DNA of 64,000 nt, taken from contig NZ_RJPK01000001.1 in NCBI RefSeq assembly GCF_003943415.1, positions 1-64,000 on the forward strand, written 5' to 3'. Shown here one piece after another: positions 61,239 to 64,000 of the stretch. The notes under the pieces are model-generated. The model was given only the letters and a program-made list of their open reading frames with translations, searched no databases and was not told the DNA's origin. The stretch is from Streptococcus oralis. Lineage in GTDB: Bacteria; Bacillota; Bacilli; Lactobacillales; Streptococcaceae. Each line of letters opens with the position of its first letter. Positions within the stretch are counted from its first letter, which is position 1. The position numbers were made by a program, and so were the translations under genes.

Positions 61239-61988
61239 TTAACCAAGAGACTCTCTCTTCTTATCTGTATTCCAGATAAAGCTTGCAATGAAGGTAAAGA
61301 TAATCGTTAGGATACCAACAATCACAGCAAGGATGAGGGCAGGGATTCGGACAAACCACCAGAGTGGGTTTGGTTTTTTATCATTGTGCCATTGCTTGGT
61401 TTCTTCGTCCAAACGTTGGAATTCTGCTTGGATACGGTCTGCAACCATTTCAATCCCTTCATCATTCATTTTCTTGATGTCTGAGATATCGATAGGATTT
61501 CCAAAGTTCATATCGACACGTTCACGGCTAACCAAGCCTTTCAAGGTCATGGGACCTGTGTAGGTAACCGGCATGATACGGACCTTAGCCATTTTGGCAA
61601 TCAAGGCAACTCCACCCTTGACATCGTTTGAGTGACGGCTCCCACTTGGAAACATGATGAGAGAGCGGTCGCTTTTCTTGAGGACGTTGATAGGGTACTT
61701 GATGGCAGAGGCACTAGGTTTTTCCCGGTCGATAGGAAAGGCGCCACACATACGGATCCACCAGCCAAAGATGCGGTTGTTAAACAGCTCTTTTTTGGCC
61801 ATAAAGATGAACTGTTTTGGCTTGGTCGCAAAGGCCATGTAAACAGGATCCCACCAGGTACGATGAGGAGCGACGAGGATATAGTTTTCGTCTTGACTAG
61901 GGATTTTATCAGTATTGTGATAGTGGGCATTGCCATTGATGGACCACAAGATCAGCATGACTAGTCCACGCAAATAAGTATAAAACAT
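61239..61988 (-). CDS. 1-acyl-sn-glycerol-3-phosphate acyltransferase (PlsC-like)
   Basis: A 249-residue membrane acyltransferase. HX4D motif in APHRTWWDPVYM, FIFMAKKELF, GAFPIDREKPSA, and MFPSGSRHSND as the substrate-binding EGTR-like motif, plus VRIMPVTYTGP. A C-terminal hydrophobic helix (ALILAVIVGILTIIFTFIASFIW) is the membrane anchor. It adds the second fatty acid to lysophosphatidate. Start ATG 61988 follows GGAGA; an upstream ATG-like start at 62033 lacks a ribosome site. Confidence 0.9.
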   Translation of the reverse strand: MFYTYLRGLVMLILWSINGNAHYHNTDKIPSQDENYILVAPHRTWWDPVYMAFATKPKQFIFMAKKELFNNRIFGWWIRMCGAFPIDREKPSASAIKYPINVLKKSDRSLIMFPSGSRHSNDVKGGVALIAKMAKVRIMPVTYTGPMTLKGLVSRERVDMNFGNPIDISDIKKMNDEGIEMVADRIQAEFQRLDEETKQWHNDKKPNPLWWFVRIPALILAVIVGILTIIFTFIASFIWNTDKKRESLG

Positions 61989-62109
61989 GAGATCTCCTTC
62001 GATTGTATTGCTTTTATTATTATACCTTATCAAAAGACTACTGGCAAACTTTTTCAGTTGTCAGCCAACAGTTTTTGGATGAGATTAGAATTCTGCTAGA
62101 AAAAATGAT

Positions 62110-64000
62110 ATGATAGAATTTATGGATAAAAATAAGATAATGGGATTAACCCAAAGAGAAGTCAAGGAAAGACAGGTTCAAGGTTTGGTCAATGACTTTA
62201 CCGCTTCGGCCAGTACCAGTACTTGGCAAATCTTTAAACGAAATGTTTTTACACTTTTTAACGCTTTAAACTTTGTTATTGCTCTAGCGCTGGCCTTTGT
62301 GCAGGCTTGGAGCAATCTGGTCTTCTTTGCCGTTATCTGCTTTAACGCTTTTTCTGGGATTGTGACCGAGCTGCGGGCTAAACACATGGTGGACAAGCTC
62401 AATCTCATGACCAAGGAAAAAGTCAAAACCATTCGTGAGGGTCAAGAAGTTGCTCTCGATCCAGAAGAGTTGGTTCTAGGAGATGTCATTCGTTTGTCTG
62501 CTGGGGAGCAGATTCCTAGTGATGCTCTAGTTCTGGAAGGCTTTGCGGAAGTCAATGAAGCCATGTTAACGGGGGAGAGTGATTTAGTACAAAAGGAAGT
62601 GGATGCCTTGCTTTTATCAGGGAGTTTCCTAGCTAGTGGCGCAGTTTTGGCTCAAGTTCACCATGTCGGGGCAGAAAACTATGCTGCCAAACTCATGCTG
62701 GAAGCTAAGACAGTGAAACCAATCAACTCCCGTATCATGAAATCGCTGGACAAGTTAGCGGGTTTTACTGGGAAGATTATCATTCCCTTTGGTCTAGCTC
62801 TCCTGCTAGAAGCCTTGATTTTAAAAGGTTTGCCCCTTAAGTCATCCGTTGTAAATTCGTCAACAGCCCTTTTGGGGATGTTGCCCAAAGGAATCGCCCT
62901 TTTGACCATTACTTCGCTCTTGACTGCGGTGATCAAGCTGGGCTTGAAAAAGGTCTTGGTGCAGGAGATGTACTCTGTCGAAACCCTGGCCCGTGTGGAT
63001 ATTCTCTGTCTGGACAAGACGGGGACCATCACCCAAGGAAAGATGCAAGTGGAGGCTGTTCTTCCACTGACGGAAACTTATGGTGACGAGGCTATTGCCA
63101 GTATTTTGACCAGCTATATTGCCCATAGTGAGGATAAAAATCCAACAGCTCAAGCCATTCGCCAGCGTTTCAAAGGACAGGTAGCCTATCCCATGCTTTC
63201 GAATCTTCCTTTCTCTAGCGACCGCAAGTGGGGGGCTATGGAATTGGAAGGTCTAGGGACAGTTTTCTTAGGGGCGCCTGAGATGTTGTTGGACTCTGAA
63301 GTCCCTGAAGCCAGAGAGGCCTTGGAGAGAGGATCAAGAGTCTTGGTCTTGGCACTCAGTCAGGAAAAACTAGATCATCACAAACCACAGAAACCATCTG
63401 ATATTCAGGCCCTGGCCTTGCTGGAGATTTTGGACCCCATTCGAGAAGGAGCAGCTGAGACGCTGGACTATCTCCGTTCTCAGGAAGTGGGACTCAAGAT
63501 TATCTCTGGTGACAATCCCGTTACAGTGTCCAGTATTGCCCAGAAAGCTGGTTTTGCCGACTATCACAGCTATGTAGATTGTTCGAAAATCACGGATGAG
63601 GAATTGATTGCCATAGCTGAGGAAACAGCAATTTTTGGTCGTGTTTCCCCTCATCAAAAGAAACTCATCATCCAAACGCTGAAAAAAGCAGGGCATACAA
63701 CAGCTATGACAGGGGACGGAGTCAATGATATTCTGGCTCTTCGTGAGGCGGATTGTTCTATCGTGATGGCTGAGGGAGATCCTGCGACTCGTCAGATTGC
63801 CAATCTAGTTCTTTTGAACTCAGACTTCAATGATGTTCCAGAGATTCTCTTTGAAGGTCGTCGCGTGGTCAATAACATCGCCCATATCGCACCGATTTTC
63901 TTGATCAAGACGATTTATTCCTTTTTGCTCGCGGTGATTTGTATTGCTAGTGTTCTTCTGGGACGGTCTGAGTGGATTTTGATTTTCCCCTTCATTCCAA
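62110..64000 (+). CDS. Cation-translocating P-type ATPase, 5' part
   Basis: Open frame to the right edge, 630 codons visible. N-terminal helices, actuator motif MLTGES, phosphorylation site LCLDKTGTITQG (near residue 300), ATP-binding domain, and MTGDGVND hinge near residue 535, then the start of the C-terminal membrane part. The short N-terminus without heavy-metal-binding domains fits a P2-type (Ca/Mn/Mg) pump. The start is uncertain: ATGs at 62110, 62122 and 62140 share the frame, and a TATGAT -10 box at 62109-62114 overlaps the first. Confidence 0.88.
   Translation, partial: MIEFMDKNKIMGLTQREVKERQVQGLVNDFTASASTSTWQIFKRNVFTLFNALNFVIALALAFVQAWSNLVFFAVICFNAFSGIVTELRAKHMVDKLNLMTKEKVKTIREGQEVALDPEELVLGDVIRLSAGEQIPSDALVLEGFAEVNEAMLTGESDLVQKEVDALLLSGSFLASGAVLAQVHHVGAENYAAKLMLEAKTVKPINSRIMKSLDKLAGFTGKIIIPFGLALLLEALILKGLPLKSSVVNSSTALLGMLPKGIALLTITSLLTAVIKLGLKKVLVQEMYSVETLARVDILCLDKTGTITQGKMQVEAVLPLTETYGDEAIASILTSYIAHSEDKNPTAQAIRQRFKGQVAYPMLSNLPFSSDRKWGAMELEGLGTVFLGAPEMLLDSEVPEAREALERGSRVLVLALSQEKLDHHKPQKPSDIQALALLEILDPIREGAAETLDYLRSQEVGLKIISGDNPVTVSSIAQKAGFADYHSYVDCSKITDEELIAIAEETAIFGRVSPHQKKLIIQTLKKAGHTTAMTGDGVNDILALREADCSIVMAEGDPATRQIANLVLLNSDFNDVPEILFEGRRVVNNIAHIAPIFLIKTIYSFLLAVICIASVLLGRSEWILIFPFIP

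Noticed and set aside
61632..61964. 110-codon plus-strand ORF within the acyltransferase gene
   Set aside because: Opposite-strand shadow; the minus frame has HX4D and a ribosome site.
62178..63696. Minus-strand ORFs across the P-type ATPase
   Set aside because: The plus frame is open for 630 codons with DKTGT and GDGVND motifs; the minus frames are shadows.

Overview
The window is low-GC Gram-positive DNA from the Streptococcus mitis/pneumoniae group. The evidence is the chromosomal order pbp2b-recR-ddl-murF ... ftsA-ftsZ-ylmE-sepF-ylmG-ylmH-divIVA-ileS-gpmA and aliB ... murC-mltG-greA, an intact NanA-type sialidase with an LPXTG anchor, SatABC-type sialic acid transport genes, and three BOX repeat elements. 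Several features (NanA with a long repeat tail, a compact nan cluster without nanB, a siderophore-type operon with an esterase, a VWA LPXTG protein) fit a commensal mitis-group strain better than a typical pneumococcus; this is inference from memory of gene families. Layout: (1) 1-5.2 kb: tail of an LPXTG protein, a decayed ISL3-like transposase, the peptide-binding lipoprotein AliB and two PLP enzymes of sulfur amino acid metabolism. (2) 5.3-16.3 kb: SNF2 helicase, murC, two GNATs, mltG, greA, an amino acid permease, a GNAT and a HAD phosphatase. (3) 16.4-18.1 kb: an XRE regulator/membrane protein pair whose third partner is cut to 28 codons beside a deleted IS110 transposase. (4) 18.2-32.2 kb: sialic acid utilisation: sialidase nanA, nanE, satABC, YhcH-like protein, DUF624 protein, sialate lyase, ROK kinase and the RpiR regulator NanR. 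(5) 32.4-49.9 kb: the cell wall and division cluster, ending with T-box-controlled ileS and gpmA. (6) 50-53.9 kb: an ABC exporter and rpsO. (7) 53.9-55.5 kb: a repeat-rich, terminator-rich insertion region carrying cadD. (8) 55.6-59.1 kb: a FecCD-type iron/siderophore ABC operon with an esterase. (9) 59.6-64 kb: a VWA LPXTG protein, a PlsC-like acyltransferase and the start of a P-type cation ATPase that runs off the window. How the genes work together: NanA releases sialic acid from host glycans; SatABC imports it, needing an ATPase encoded elsewhere because none is in the cluster; the lyase makes ManNAc, the ROK kinase phosphorylates it, and NanE converts ManNAc-6-P to GlcNAc-6-P. Three nan promoters share a palindromic operator, an AAATCTA block and a -10 box at identical distances, and all have a cre-like site, which points to one NanR plus CcpA circuit. 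Main accessory signals: a 1.15 kb insert (recombinase relic plus methyltransferase) that duplicated the nanK tail, BOX element and terminator; the cadD island with a perfect operator palindrome and a cysteine-containing leader ORF; and the iron-transport/esterase operon. No tRNA, rRNA or CRISPR array was found.
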